Source: an uncultured Chryseobacterium sp. (GTDB taxonomy: Bacteria > Bacteroidota > Bacteroidia > Flavobacteriales > Weeksellaceae). Taken from it: a stretch of 64,000 nucleotides of DNA. This document shows, piece by piece, positions 1 to 7,440 of this stretch. The stretch lies in contig CAJYLO010000005.1 of NCBI GenBank assembly GCA_913776245.1, positions 100,927-164,926 on the forward strand, in the 5' to 3' direction. The notes below the pieces were generated by a model. It ran no database searches, was not told the DNA's origin, and was given only the letters and a program-made list of their open reading frames with translations. The first letter of the stretch is position 1, and each line of letters begins with the position of its first letter. A program made the translations under genes and the position numbers.

Positions 1-638
1 AAAGCCACAACTGCCAGCCTGGCTTTTGCCAGGAGATCTTCTCCATTGACTTTTTTGAGTTCATCCGTTTCCGTTTCTGTAAGTAAAATCGTTTCAAGAT
101 AATGGATGGCTTTCAGAATTTCTACAATAGCCTCTTTTACATAGAAATCTTTCTGAGTCACTACCTGATAGATAAAATTATCCCAAAGTGTTTTTTTGAC
201 ATCTGTTAACATTCCCAAACCTGCAGTTAAAACATCTAATTCCAATGTGGCTTTTGCTATATCTTCTGATGAAATTTCCAGATTTCCCAACATAGATTTC
301 CCTAGCTGGATCAATCGAAAGTAAGGACTGTTTTCCAAACTTTTTCTGGACGTAAATGCTTCTTCTACAGGAAAATTCTGAGCGGCATTTTCCAATACTT
401 TAATTTTAGTAAGACCATCATTAGCAGGATCTTCTAATGCATTATCAAAAAATCCCTTCACGCCAGAATCTTCAGGACGTTGTATAAAACCTAGGTTTTT
501 ATGGCTTGTTTCTGTAAGCTGTGGATTTCTGAGGCTTACAAATCTGAATAATGTTTGTGTTGCAGGATTTACATCTGTTCTTAAGTTTTGTTCTACCGGA
601 TTTACAGCTTCCGGATTATTGTTTTCTTGTGTTGTCAT
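1..638 (-). CDS. Unknown protein of the accessory block, truncated by the window edge
   Basis: An open frame of about 212 codons starts at the ATG at 636-638 (begins MTTQENNNPEAVNPVEQ) and runs off the left edge with no stop. It is soluble, helical and rich in Glu, Leu and Asn, with no signal peptide, membrane segment or catalytic motif that I recognise. It follows the 547-aa repeat protein with a 21-bp gap on the same strand, so it is probably the last visible gene of one leftward transcript with the tail-like genes. A structural or chaperone-like role in a phage-tail-type particle is only a guess from the neighbours. Confidence 0.75.
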   Translation of the reverse strand, partial: MTTQENNNPEAVNPVEQNLRTDVNPATQTLFRFVSLRNPQLTETSHKNLGFIQRPEDSGVKGFFDNALEDPANDGLTKIKVLENAAQNFPVEEAFTSRKSLENSPYFRLIQLGKSMLGNLEISSEDIAKATLELDVLTAGLGMLTDVKKTLWDNFIYQVVTQKDFYVKEAIVEILKAIHYLETILLTETETDELKKVNGEDLLAKARLAVVA

Positions 639-659
639 TTGTTTGATTTTTAAATATTT

Positions 660-2303
660 TTATTTTACGAGTAGTGTGACTTTTTTTATATCTCTCAGGC
701 TGTAAAAAGCATTGTCAGAAATAGCTGTTCGCGGACTGATATTGGTCCCGTCTATATAAATTCTTTTAGGACTAACCCAATTTACCGATGAGTTGTCTAT
801 ATCCATCAGGAAGTTATTGACCTCATTTTGAGATAACTGATGTCCTGGTGACCTCAGAGAGATCGTTGAAATATTCTTGTTATTCCATGACGTACTGGAG
901 TAGCCAATGATTGCGGAGTTTCCGCCCAAAATAAGTGTTGATACATTTTTTGTAACTAAATCCGACAGCTTACCCTTGATAGTATTGTTGCCTGTAATGT
1001 TTATAAACTCAACAAAAGCAGGAACTTGCGAAAGTTGTCCATACACCTCGTTAAAACCACCAATCTGGATTGTTTTTCCGACGGTTAGATTCTTCAAATC
1101 ACCAGATATTTTATTCTTTCCGTCAATATAAAGACTCGTAACTTTAGTATCTGGTCCCAACTCACCATTAATATAATTTTCACCAAAAACGAAGCATGAG
1201 TCTCTAAATCCAATTTTTCCGATATCTCCAAAAATTCTATTTTTTCCAGAAATAGATATGGTTTTTACCTTAGCTGGTAAAGTTGTAACATCTCCGGAGA
1301 TTATATTTTCTCCACTAATCGTGAGGCTCGTAACCAAAATTGAGGATGAGAGATTCCCTGAAATATAATTTTTACCTGTTATATGGATGCTGTCTCTAAA
1401 ACCAATAGAAGAAATATCTCCATACACAGTATTATTGCAGTCCAAAACGAAAGTCATAATCTGTTTTGATAATAAAGCAATATCTCCAGTTATATTTATT
1501 GATTTACTAATGCTGTCAATAGCAAATACTGTTATAGCGTTTGATATATCTTTAATATTGCCAGTTATAGCTATTGCGTCACTATTACCATTGATACTGA
1601 AAGTGGTCAAGCCTGGCTTCAGAGAATTAATATTACCGTATAAAGAAACATTTCCCGAGCAAGCGAAATAAGTAACTGACTCAGAAATATTTGCAATATT
1701 TCCGGAAAGCTCATTAAGCCCCGAAGTCAGTTTTATAACTTCTGTGCAGGCTGGGATATCTGTTACATTCCCTAATATTTTTAGCCGCGATTGCCCTCTT
1801 GTATTATACGTAGAAATCTCTTTCAATCTGCTTGTTTTACTTAGTAAAGCAAAATTGAATGTAGCATTAGATTCAGTATTGGCAGTATTAGCTATTGTCA
1901 AACTTTCCACACTATCGGGAAGAGTTCCGGCAAACTCACCTATAATTGTTCCCATGGAATCTAAACCTGAAATTGAAACTGTTTGAACTTTTGGAAACTG
2001 AGAAATCGTCTCTGGTCTTACTACAAAATTATCTGTTTGGTTATAGATTTTAAAGTCCTTTACCATAGATAGCCTACCTCCTTTAACACGTAGTTTGATC
2101 TTTCCAGAAAATGGTGTAATATATTGATGTTTACGAAATAATGTTCTATGGCTTGGAAATGTTTCAATTAATCCATCTCCCCAATTTACTTCAATTTCTG
2201 CAGGCGCATAGGTATTAATTAAGATATTTGCAGTTTTTGAGTCCTTGCATTCCAGCACAGCCCAATCTCTATCAAATTCGTAATATTGGTGTGGATTATA
2301 CAT
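660..2303 (-). CDS. 547-aa repeat protein with PKD-like head (tail-fibre or adhesin-like)
   Basis: There is no signal peptide. Residues about 25-75 look like a PKD-type beta sandwich, with a WGDG motif at 41-44 followed by an H-Y element. From about residue 100 to 480 the protein is built of short repeats of roughly 20-24 residues with the pattern hydrophobic-x-I-x-G-x-N-x-I-x-G-D/N-I, as expected for a parallel beta solenoid. Two larger units, each beginning GFRDS and containing VTSL, are a more recent duplication. The C-terminus ends in a short non-repeat domain. Its start overlaps the end of the upstream 177-aa gene by 8 bases, so the two are probably translationally coupled. The absence of an export signal and the neighbours suggest a fibre of a phage-like particle; a surface LRR-like protein is the alternative. 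Confidence 0.8.
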   Translation of the reverse strand: MYNPHQYYEFDRDWAVLECKDSKTANILINTYAPAEIEVNWGDGLIETFPSHRTLFRKHQYITPFSGKIKLRVKGGRLSMVKDFKIYNQTDNFVVRPETISQFPKVQTVSISGLDSMGTIIGEFAGTLPDSVESLTIANTANTESNATFNFALLSKTSRLKEISTYNTRGQSRLKILGNVTDIPACTEVIKLTSGLNELSGNIANISESVTYFACSGNVSLYGNINSLKPGLTTFSINGNSDAIAITGNIKDISNAITVFAIDSISKSINITGDIALLSKQIMTFVLDCNNTVYGDISSIGFRDSIHITGKNYISGNLSSSILVTSLTISGENIISGDVTTLPAKVKTISISGKNRIFGDIGKIGFRDSCFVFGENYINGELGPDTKVTSLYIDGKNKISGDLKNLTVGKTIQIGGFNEVYGQLSQVPAFVEFINITGNNTIKGKLSDLVTKNVSTLILGGNSAIIGYSSTSWNNKNISTISLRSPGHQLSQNEVNNFLMDIDNSSVNWVSPKRIYIDGTNISPRTAISDNAFYSLRDIKKVTLLVK

Positions 2304-2829
2304 TTTGAATATAAATTAAAAATTCACTATTAACCCTGCATACCATTGCTCTGCTACCTTTTGAACCATTCATTTTCAACACGCCGTCTGTAGAAGTAAC
2401 AAGAGTACCTGTGCTGGATTTAAAAGTTATTTCTCCGGATCCAACTTTTACATATGTAGCTACAAAATCAGACTCAGAATTAGTATCACAAGCTATTGAG
2501 ATATTATTTGCTCCATTATTTACAATAATGTTTTTACCATTCTGAGTATATCCATTTAACAGTGTGGATGTTGAAAATCCAACTCCGCCATCTACTTTCA
2601 ACTGAATGGGTATTTCTGTAATGCCTAACTGTTGTTTCCAATTGATTGCATTTTCGGCAGTAATGTTTCCTGCATTTTTATCGGCTTTTGAGGATACATC
2701 TACATTAATGTTATCTGTAGGGATATCATCTTCCTTATGCCAATAAGAATCCATCCACTCCCAAAAATCTTCTTGATCCGGGATGATTCTGTTTTTAAAT
2801 AAAAGTTTTAGCTCTTCTTTTGTTTTCAT
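2296..2829 (-). CDS. Tail-fibre or baseplate-like protein, 177 aa
   Basis: The N-terminus (MKTKEELKLLFKNRIIPDQ, then a WEWMDSYWHKED stretch at about 23-34) and the ADKNAGN...W(K)xxLG segment at about 50-70 resemble the short N-terminal modules of tail fibre and pyocin-like fibre proteins from Bacteroidota prophages; this is recalled similarity, not a search result. The C-terminal two thirds is beta-rich with many Gly, Ser, Thr and Asn residues, typical of fibre shafts or tips. No signal peptide is present. It overlaps the start of the repeat protein downstream by 8 bases and follows the 54-aa gene by 20 bases, so all belong to one leftward transcript. Confidence 0.7.
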   Translation of the reverse strand: MKTKEELKLLFKNRIIPDQEDFWEWMDSYWHKEDDIPTDNINVDVSSKADKNAGNITAENAINWKQQLGITEIPIQLKVDGGVGFSTSTLLNGYTQNGKNIIVNNGANNISIACDTNSESDFVATYVKVGSGEITFKSSTGTLVTSTDGVLKMNGSKGSRAMVCRVNSEFLIYIQNV

Positions 2830-2849
2830 AAAATTTTAATTTTAAAAGG

Positions 2850-3014
2850 TTAATAAATAATAGCATTGTCCAAGTCTTCTCTGAAAAAGGTTTCGAGCTC
2901 TTCCATAGAGAAGTTGTAGTCTAAATTTTCGTTCTCTATATCTTCCCAGCTGATGCTAAAGAGTTTCTCCTGGGAAGGTATTTCTTCGGATATTTTTTGT
3001 TCCGTGTTTTCCAT
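2850..3014 (-). CDS. Small acidic protein, 54 aa, unknown
   Basis: The frame begins with ATG at 3012-3014 (MENTEQKISEEIPSQEK) and ends with TAA at 2850-2852. It is strongly acidic, with no membrane segment, no Gly-Gly leader site and a single Trp. It is co-directional with the tail-like genes, 20 bases upstream of the 177-aa gene and about 110 bases downstream of one of the 36-bp bipartite motifs. The spacing and strand suggest it is the first gene of that transcript. It could be a small chaperone or regulator; nothing in the sequence decides this. Confidence 0.5.
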   Translation of the reverse strand: MENTEQKISEEIPSQEKLFSISWEDIENENLDYNFSMEELETFFREDLDNAIIY

Positions 3015-3114
3015 ATTAATATTTTGCGTTTAGGTAATGGTTTTCCTTACCAGCTTTCTGTGCTGATATCATATTGTTTTCGTAAAAAGTGAGTTGATTA
3101 AATTGAGGCCTTAA

Positions 3115-3177
3115 TTATAATCCAAAAGTAGTTTCAGCTGACGCCAAAACACGTCGTATAAAAAATTTTTTCATCAT
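3115..3177 (-). other. Possible leader mini-ORF of 20 codons spanning motif copy 1
   Basis: ATG at 3175-3177 opens a frame that ends with TAA at 3115-3117 and reads MMKKFFIRRVLASAETTFGL. A second mini-frame at 3194-3235 (MRRVLALITTTFE) begins with an ATG that overlaps the patatin stop codon as TAATG. Both read through copies of the same DNA motif, so the shared RRVLA string may simply follow from the repeated DNA. Whether either is translated cannot be judged here. Confidence 0.2.
3123..3158 (-). promoter_or_regulatory. 36-bp bipartite motif, copy 1 (putative promoter)
   Basis: On the minus strand an 18-bp block TACGACGTGTTTTGGCGT is followed after 10 bp by TACTTTTG, which fits the Bacteroidota -7 box TAnnTTTG. 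It lies about 110 bp upstream of the 54-aa gene. The same architecture with the same spacing occurs at 3199-3234, 4351-4386, 4920-4955 and 63860-63895. The TTTG inside the first block sits 14 bp before the -7 box, shorter than the usual -33/-7 spacing, so the block may instead bind an activator or an alternative sigma factor. Confidence 0.45.
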
Positions 3178-3198
3178 TTATTTTTGTTTTTTCTTATT

Positions 3199-3234
3199 CA
3201 AAAGTAGTGGTGATAAGCGCCAAAACGCGTCGCA
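3199..3234 (-). promoter_or_regulatory. 36-bp bipartite motif, copy 2 (putative promoter)
   Basis: On the minus strand the block TGCGACGCGTTTTGGCGC is followed after 10 bp by TACTTTTG. It abuts the patatin stop codon and lies 76 bp upstream of copy 1, so the two copies form a tandem pair ahead of the 54-aa and tail-like genes. The pair may be two start sites, or a duplicated operator. Confidence 0.45.
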
Positions 3235-4272
3235 TTAAATTTTATTTTTAATTAATTTATCCGCAATCTGGTTGAGTAAAACGCTGTTTTCTTCTACGTA
3301 AGATAATCCTGCCTGTATAAGCGCTTCCAGGTTTTTCTTGGAAACATTATCCATTTCCGGTGATGCCGATTTGAGAGAAGGATTTATCCTGTAATAATTC
3401 TGGCGGTTACGCTTGCCAAGGGTCATAAACATCTGATTCAGCTGGTAATCTACAGTTTCTGCATTGGCAGAAAGTAAAATGTCGATAATGGGACTGACCC
3501 AGGCCAGTTTCCCTGCATTCTGAAATTTTCTGAAAGGATAAGACTTCATTTCCGTGCCGGTTCCGATGGATAATATCAACAGATCATTTACCGAAGGATA
3601 GTTGGGTTTAAAAGGGTTGTCAAATATGGTCGCAAAAGGAATTTTCCTTGCCTCTGCATAAGCACACAACGCAGGATTATTTGCATATACGCCGCCATCT
3701 ATCAGGCTGAAAATCTGGCCATACGAAGATCTGATCTGCGCCGGCGAAAAATAAGTTGGCGCAGCAGAAGTGGCCCGGCAGATGTCTTTTACCAAAAAGT
3801 TCTGCTGGCTCTGTTTTGCATTAATTGTATTAAATAGCTTTGCCCGTCTGTTTTCAATATCATAGCTTGTAATCAGCGATGGTTTGATAAAATCCTTCAG
3901 TTCAATATCTCCGAAAAATTCTCTGAGCTGACGTTCAAGATTTTCCTGGGAGATCTTTTTACTAAATAAACCGAATGGGTTGATAAGCGATTCCCAAAGT
4001 GAAACATTAAAAATATCTTCGCCTTTCTCGGTATACAATTCAAAGGCTTTTTTAATAGAATATTTGGCTTTCCCATTACTATCCGGGCATAGCAGAACTG
4101 AGGCCAGAATGCCGCCTGTGCTGCTGCCCGCTATCATATCAAAATAATCACCCAGCCTGGCATCGGGATGGTCTTTCTGCTGAAGCAGCTCTTCCAGATA
4201 GCGGAGGATAATGCAGGAAATGATCCCGCGGATACCGCCGCCGTCTAAAGAAAGTATTGATATCTTTTTCAT
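3235..4272 (-). CDS. Patatin-like phospholipase
   Basis: This is a cytosolic 345-aa patatin-fold lipid acyl hydrolase with a Ser-Asp dyad. The oxyanion loop DGGGIRG is at residues 10-16, the nucleophile elbow GSSTG at 49-53 (Ser51), and the DGG motif near residue 190 carries the catalytic Asp. No signal peptide or membrane segment is present. It lies between the M15 peptidase gene and the tail-like genes, with a 36-bp motif on each side. Patatins act as CBASS effectors, as secreted toxins and as housekeeping lipases. No CD-NTase gene is visible, so CBASS is not supported. Membrane damage or cargo linked to a phage-like particle is a reasonable but unproven reading. Confidence 0.9.
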   Translation of the reverse strand: MKKISILSLDGGGIRGIISCIILRYLEELLQQKDHPDARLGDYFDMIAGSSTGGILASVLLCPDSNGKAKYSIKKAFELYTEKGEDIFNVSLWESLINPFGLFSKKISQENLERQLREFFGDIELKDFIKPSLITSYDIENRRAKLFNTINAKQSQQNFLVKDICRATSAAPTYFSPAQIRSSYGQIFSLIDGGVYANNPALCAYAEARKIPFATIFDNPFKPNYPSVNDLLILSIGTGTEMKSYPFRKFQNAGKLAWVSPIIDILLSANAETVDYQLNQMFMTLGKRNRQNYYRINPSLKSASPEMDNVSKKNLEALIQAGLSYVEENSVLLNQIADKLIKNKI

Positions 4273-4350
4273 TGGTTAATATTGATGGTTTAAATATCGG
4301 GATGGAAACGCTATCGTTTCATTCTGTGATATTTTAGTGATTTGATAAAG

Positions 4351-4386
4351 CAAATGTAGATGCGGAAAGCGACAGAACTTGTCGTA
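4351..4386 (-). promoter_or_regulatory. 36-bp bipartite motif, copy 3, upstream of the patatin gene
   Basis: On the minus strand TACGACAAGTTCTGTCGC is followed after 10 bp by TACATTTG, a good TAnnTTTG -7 box. The first block here is a near-perfect dyad (CGACA...TGTCG around GAACT), as for an operator bound by a dimer. The -7 box lies 78 bp before the patatin start. Confidence 0.5.
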
Positions 4387-4399
4387 AGAAAAATAGTTT

Positions 4400-4900
4400 T
4401 TAAAAAATAATATAGCCGTTTTTATCTTTCGGAAGCCTGATGAGATTCTTCCACGAAACTTTTAGTACAAGACTTTTATGGCTGATCATTTTCTTTTCGA
4501 AGTGAGGGAGATCTTTAAAGGTTTTCCAATTTCCGCCCCATTCCCAGCCGTATTTTGCAAAGATTTTCACGCACTCATACCAATCTGCAATCTGATCATT
4601 ATCCCAATCTTTTGCAGTATCCCAACTTGCGGTTTTCCCGTCTATAATGAGACAGATATCTACAGCAAGCCCATAATTATGAATGCTCTGGCCGCCTTTT
4701 GCATTGGTGATCTTCTTTCCGGGTTTTGTTCTCCCGATTTGATAAAGCTGATTTTGTTCGTCGAAGGTTCTGAGACCTTGTGTAATTCTGATTTTGGCCT
4801 TTCCTGTCAGGGCATCATCGCAATCTTTAATAATCTGAATGACTTCGTCTCTTACTTTTGGATGCAATGCCTGGATGCGCTGAAGTGTAATTTTGTCCAT
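4400..4900 (-). CDS. M15 family peptidase, CwlK/endolysin-like (L-Ala-D-Glu endopeptidase)
   Basis: This is a 166-aa zinc peptidase predicted to cut peptide stems of peptidoglycan. The zinc site is visible as SIHNYGLAVD at 72-81 (His74, Asp81) and PHFE at 132-135 (His133), preceded by the W-E-W-G-G-x-W segment at 119-125 seen in CwlK and phage endolysins. There is no signal peptide, so it must be released by holin, lysis or particle delivery, as phage endolysins are. A 36-bp motif with a -7 box lies 19 bp upstream of the start. The final 35 residues beyond the domain are not recognised. The role as the lysin of a phage-like cluster is inferred. Confidence 0.88.
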   Translation of the reverse strand: MDKITLQRIQALHPKVRDEVIQIIKDCDDALTGKAKIRITQGLRTFDEQNQLYQIGRTKPGKKITNAKGGQSIHNYGLAVDICLIIDGKTASWDTAKDWDNDQIADWYECVKIFAKYGWEWGGNWKTFKDLPHFEKKMISHKSLVLKVSWKNLIRLPKDKNGYIIF

Positions 4901-4919
4901 TGATTAATTATTTAATGAC

Positions 4920-4955
4920 CAAAAATATGACCAGGCAACGCCAGAACCTGACGTA
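4920..4955 (-). promoter_or_regulatory. 36-bp bipartite motif, copy 4, promoter of the M15 gene
   Basis: On the minus strand TACGTCAGGTTCTGGCGT is followed after 10 bp by TATTTTTG. The -7 box ends 19 bp before the ATG of the M15 peptidase, an ideal promoter position. It begins just downstream of the rplY terminator. Confidence 0.5.
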
Positions 4956-4964
4956 ATATATAGA

Positions 4965-4996
4965 AATAAAAAAAGCCACAAGAAAATCTTGTGGCC
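4965..4996 (-). terminator. Intrinsic terminator of rplY
   Basis: GCCACAAG (4975-4982) and CTTGTGGC (4988-4995) form an 8-bp stem with a 5-base loop, followed on the minus strand by a run of seven T. It separates rplY from the accessory block. Confidence 0.85.
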
Positions 4997-5020
4997 TGTA
5001 TATCAATAATAATTTGATTA

Positions 5021-5662
5021 TTATTCTGCTGAAGTTTCTTCAGTTGTAGCTTCTGCTGCACCTTCTGTTACTTCTTCTTCATCTTCATCATCCATTGCAG
5101 CGGCACCGCCTTTCATTGCATTTCTAGACATCTTAACAGCAGCAACTACTGCATTGTCCGGGTGCATAAAAGTGTAAGCATCGTTTTTAAGAGCCGCAAC
5201 ATAAAGTTTGTTACCGATTCTCAAAGGCGTTACATCTACCACGATCTCATCCGGCAGGTTTGCAGGAAGCGCTTTTACCTTTAGTTTTCTGAATGACTGT
5301 CTAAGAACACCACCAGCAACAACACCTTTTGCACGACCAGTGATTCTTACAGGAACTTCCATAATTACAGGCTTATCGTCTGATAATTGATAGAAATCCA
5401 CGTGCAGGATTCTGTCTGTGATCGGGTGGAATTGGATATCCTGAAGAACAGCAGGAATTGTTTGACCGTCAACCTCAATAGATACCGTGTGTGCTTCAGG
5501 CGTGTAAACAAGATTTTTGAAAGATTTCTCTTCTGTAGAGAAGTTCAAAGGCTCATTACCACCATAGACAACACAAGGAACTAATTCAGCATCACGTAAA
5601 GCTTTTGTAGACTTTTTGCCCACGTTTTCTCTTTTTGTACCTTGAATTGTAATTGATTTCAT
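5021..5662 (-). CDS. rplY: 50S ribosomal protein L25 (Ctc type)
   Basis: This 213-aa protein is of the long L25/Ctc form and binds 5S rRNA in the large subunit. The N-terminal half ([25 protein letters not shown] at about 32-36) is the L25 5S-binding barrel. The second domain (about 95-185) is the TL5/Ctc C-terminal beta domain with VDV.PL. A short tail rich in Glu, Asp and Ala ends the protein. It lies 44 bp downstream of prs on the same strand; prs and rplY are neighbours in many bacteria and are probably co-transcribed here. Confidence 0.95.
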   Translation of the reverse strand: MKSITIQGTKRENVGKKSTKALRDAELVPCVVYGGNEPLNFSTEEKSFKNLVYTPEAHTVSIEVDGQTIPAVLQDIQFHPITDRILHVDFYQLSDDKPVIMEVPVRITGRAKGVVAGGVLRQSFRKLKVKALPANLPDEIVVDVTPLRIGNKLYVAALKNDAYTFMHPDNAVVAAVKMSRNAMKGGAAAMDDEDEEEVTEGAAEATTEETSAE

Positions 5663-5706
5663 TATATAATGATTAAAATTTGAGGTTGCAAATATAGTAA
5701 TTTTTT

Positions 5707-6645
5707 TTAGATAATGAATTTATCGCTTATCGATTTATGCTCGTGTACACTTTTCATCACGTCGGCAAACAGTGAAGCGCAGGAAAGGACTCTTATTTTG
5801 GAAGAAAGACCTTCTTTTAAAGGAATAGAATCTGTCACGATAACTTCCAGCAATTTAGAATTTTCTATATTTTCGTAAGCTTTCCCGGAGAGTACGCCGT
5901 GGGTCGCCATAGCTCTTACGGATCTTGCACCTTTATCCATCAGAATATCAGCGGCTTTACAAAGTGTTCCGGCAGTATCAATCATATCGTCAATCAGGAT
6001 CACATTCTTATCCGTAACATCACCTATCAGGAACATCTCTTCCACCACATTCGCCTTTTTTCTTTCTTTATAGGCAATTACTACATCCGCACCAAGGTGT
6101 CCGGCATAATTTTTCGCTCTCTTTGCACCACCCATATCAGGCGAAGCAATGGTCAGATTATCAAGTTTAAGAGACTGGATGTAATCTACAAAAATAGTGG
6201 ATGCATAAAGATGGTCCACCGGAATCTCGAAAAAGCCCTGAATCTGATCTGCATGAAGGTCCATCGTCATAATTCTCGTTGCTCCGGCTGCCGTCAGTAG
6301 ATTGGCTACCAGTTTTGCACCGATTGGTGCTCTTGGTTTGTCTTTCCGGTCTTGTCTTGCCAAACCGTAGTAAGGGATTACCACCGTAATATTTTTGGCA
6401 GACGCTCTTTTGGCGGCATCAATCATCAGCAATAATTCCAATAGATTATCTGCTGGGGGAAATGTGGATGCAATTAGGAAAACCCTTGCACCTCTCACCG
6501 ATTGTTCCAAAACCGGTTCGAATTCTCCATCGCTGAAATGCTGAATGTTGATCTTCCCCAAAGGCTGCCCGTAGGAATGGGCGATTTTTTCTGCCAGCTC
6601 TTGGCTGGTTCTTGTAGAAAACAAATAACTTGCTTGGTCTGACAT
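5707..6645 (-). CDS. prs: Ribose-phosphate pyrophosphokinase (PRPP synthetase)
   Basis: The enzyme makes PRPP from ribose 5-phosphate and ATP for purine, pyrimidine, His, Trp and NAD synthesis. At 312 aa it has the normal class I length. Visible motifs are the flexible loop around [11 protein letters not shown] (91-101), the [12 protein letters not shown] segment at 128-139 and the PRPP-binding loop DDMIDTAGT at 219-227. A -7 box lies 13 bp before the start. rplY follows after 44 bp. Confidence 0.97.
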   Translation of the reverse strand: MSDQASYLFSTRTSQELAEKIAHSYGQPLGKINIQHFSDGEFEPVLEQSVRGARVFLIASTFPPADNLLELLLMIDAAKRASAKNITVVIPYYGLARQDRKDKPRAPIGAKLVANLLTAAGATRIMTMDLHADQIQGFFEIPVDHLYASTIFVDYIQSLKLDNLTIASPDMGGAKRAKNYAGHLGADVVIAYKERKKANVVEEMFLIGDVTDKNVILIDDMIDTAGTLCKAADILMDKGARSVRAMATHGVLSGKAYENIENSKLLEVIVTDSIPLKEGLSSKIRVLSCASLFADVMKSVHEHKSISDKFII

Positions 6646-6658
6646 TTTTACTTTTTTG

Positions 6659-6666
6659 CAAATTTA
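6659..6666 (-). promoter_or_regulatory. -7 box of the prs promoter
   Basis: TAAATTTG on the minus strand fits TAnnTTTG and ends 13 bp before the prs start codon. No convincing -33 TTTG is visible at 17-23 bp. Confidence 0.5.
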
Positions 6667-6708
6667 AAAAATAATGAAAAACCTGAAAATTGAATTTCGG
6701 ATTTAACA

Positions 6709-6740
6709 ATAAAAAAACCAAAATATCTCTATTTTGGTTT
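6709..6740 (-). terminator. Intrinsic terminator of the bacilliredoxin gene
   Basis: AAACCAAAATA (6715-6725) and TATTTTGGTTT (6730-6740) form an 11-bp stem with a GAGA loop, followed on the minus strand by a T run. Confidence 0.85.
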
Positions 6741-6749
6741 TTCTTTATC

Positions 6750-7160
6750 TTAACAATACTCTTCAAAAGCAGCCTGAAGATTCGCAGCAATTGCGCCTGC
6801 CGGGTTACCCTCGATGTGGTGTCTTTCCAGCATATGCACCAATTCCCCGTCCTTGAAAAGTGCCACACACGGCGAGCTTGGCGGGAATGGAGCCAAAAGC
6901 TTTCTTGCTTCTGCAACGGCTTCCGTATCAAAGCCCGCAAAAGCCGTCACCAAATGATCCGGCTTTTTCTCGCCTGTCAAAGAATAAACAACCCCTGGTC
7001 TTGCAGCACCTGCCGCACAACCGCATACAGAGTTGATTACTAATAATGTCGTTCCGCTCTGTTTAAGCGCCTCATCCACCTGTGCAGGTGTTGTAAGGTC
7101 TTCAAAGCCTTTATCTGTAAGTTCTGCCTTCATTGGCAATACTAAATCTGCTGGATACAT
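6750..7160 (-). CDS. Bacilliredoxin, BrxA/BrxB (YphP) family
   Basis: This 136-aa protein has the thioredoxin-like bacilliredoxin fold. The signature NSVCGCAAG is at about 44-52, with the CGC active site at Cys46 and Cys48. The family removes bacillithiol mixed disulfides or acts as a disulfide isomerase; whether this organism makes bacillithiol is not shown here. N-terminal MYP and the length match the family. The gene stands alone with its own -7 box (7192-7199) and terminator. Confidence 0.93.
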   Translation of the reverse strand: MYPADLVLPMKAELTDKGFEDLTTPAQVDEALKQSGTTLLVINSVCGCAAGAARPGVVYSLTGEKKPDHLVTAFAGFDTEAVAEARKLLAPFPPSSPCVALFKDGELVHMLERHHIEGNPAGAIAANLQAAFEEYC

Positions 7161-7191
7161 ATTAAATTTATTTTTAGGTTAATTCGAATTG

Positions 7192-7199
7192 CAAATTTA
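7192..7199 (-). promoter_or_regulatory. -7 box upstream of the bacilliredoxin gene
   Basis: TAAATTTG on the minus strand, 31 bp before the start codon. It fits TAnnTTTG. Confidence 0.45.
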
Positions 7200-7304
7200 A
7201 TCAAATAATATTTTGATTATCTGATCAATCATTCTATCAATATCATTCCGAAAATCTATTGAGACATTTTGGCTGATTTTCAGAACAAAAACCTTGAATC
7301 CGAA

Positions 7305-7440
7305 AACTCAAGGCTTTAATCAAATCGATATGCAAATTAAGTATATCCTTTTAGTTAGAAGTTTGATGATAGATGTGAGAAGTTTAAAATATTATCTTAT
7401 AATTTAACTTCTTCCCTCTAACTTTTCACTTCTGACAATT
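7305..7440. repeat. Spacer with imperfect inverted repeats downstream of the YqeY-like gene
   Basis: The 280-bp spacer 7161-7440 has no gene. It contains a small hairpin (CCTTGA...TCAAGG at about 7291-7312) and, at about 7350-7440, repeated AGAAGTT and AACTTCT words that can pair across an AT-rich loop. This is the type of AT-rich intergenic repeat common in Flavobacteriia. The second hairpin could end the YqeY-like transcript, although no clean T run follows. Confidence 0.35.

Noticed and set aside
3235..4272. Patatin as a CBASS effector (CapV)
   Set aside because: No CD-NTase, Cap2 or Cap3 gene lies within the visible neighbours; the neighbours are tail-like.
6515..6535. GGTTCGAATTC as a tRNA T-loop
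   Set aside because: It is inside prs and has no acceptor or anticodon stems around it.
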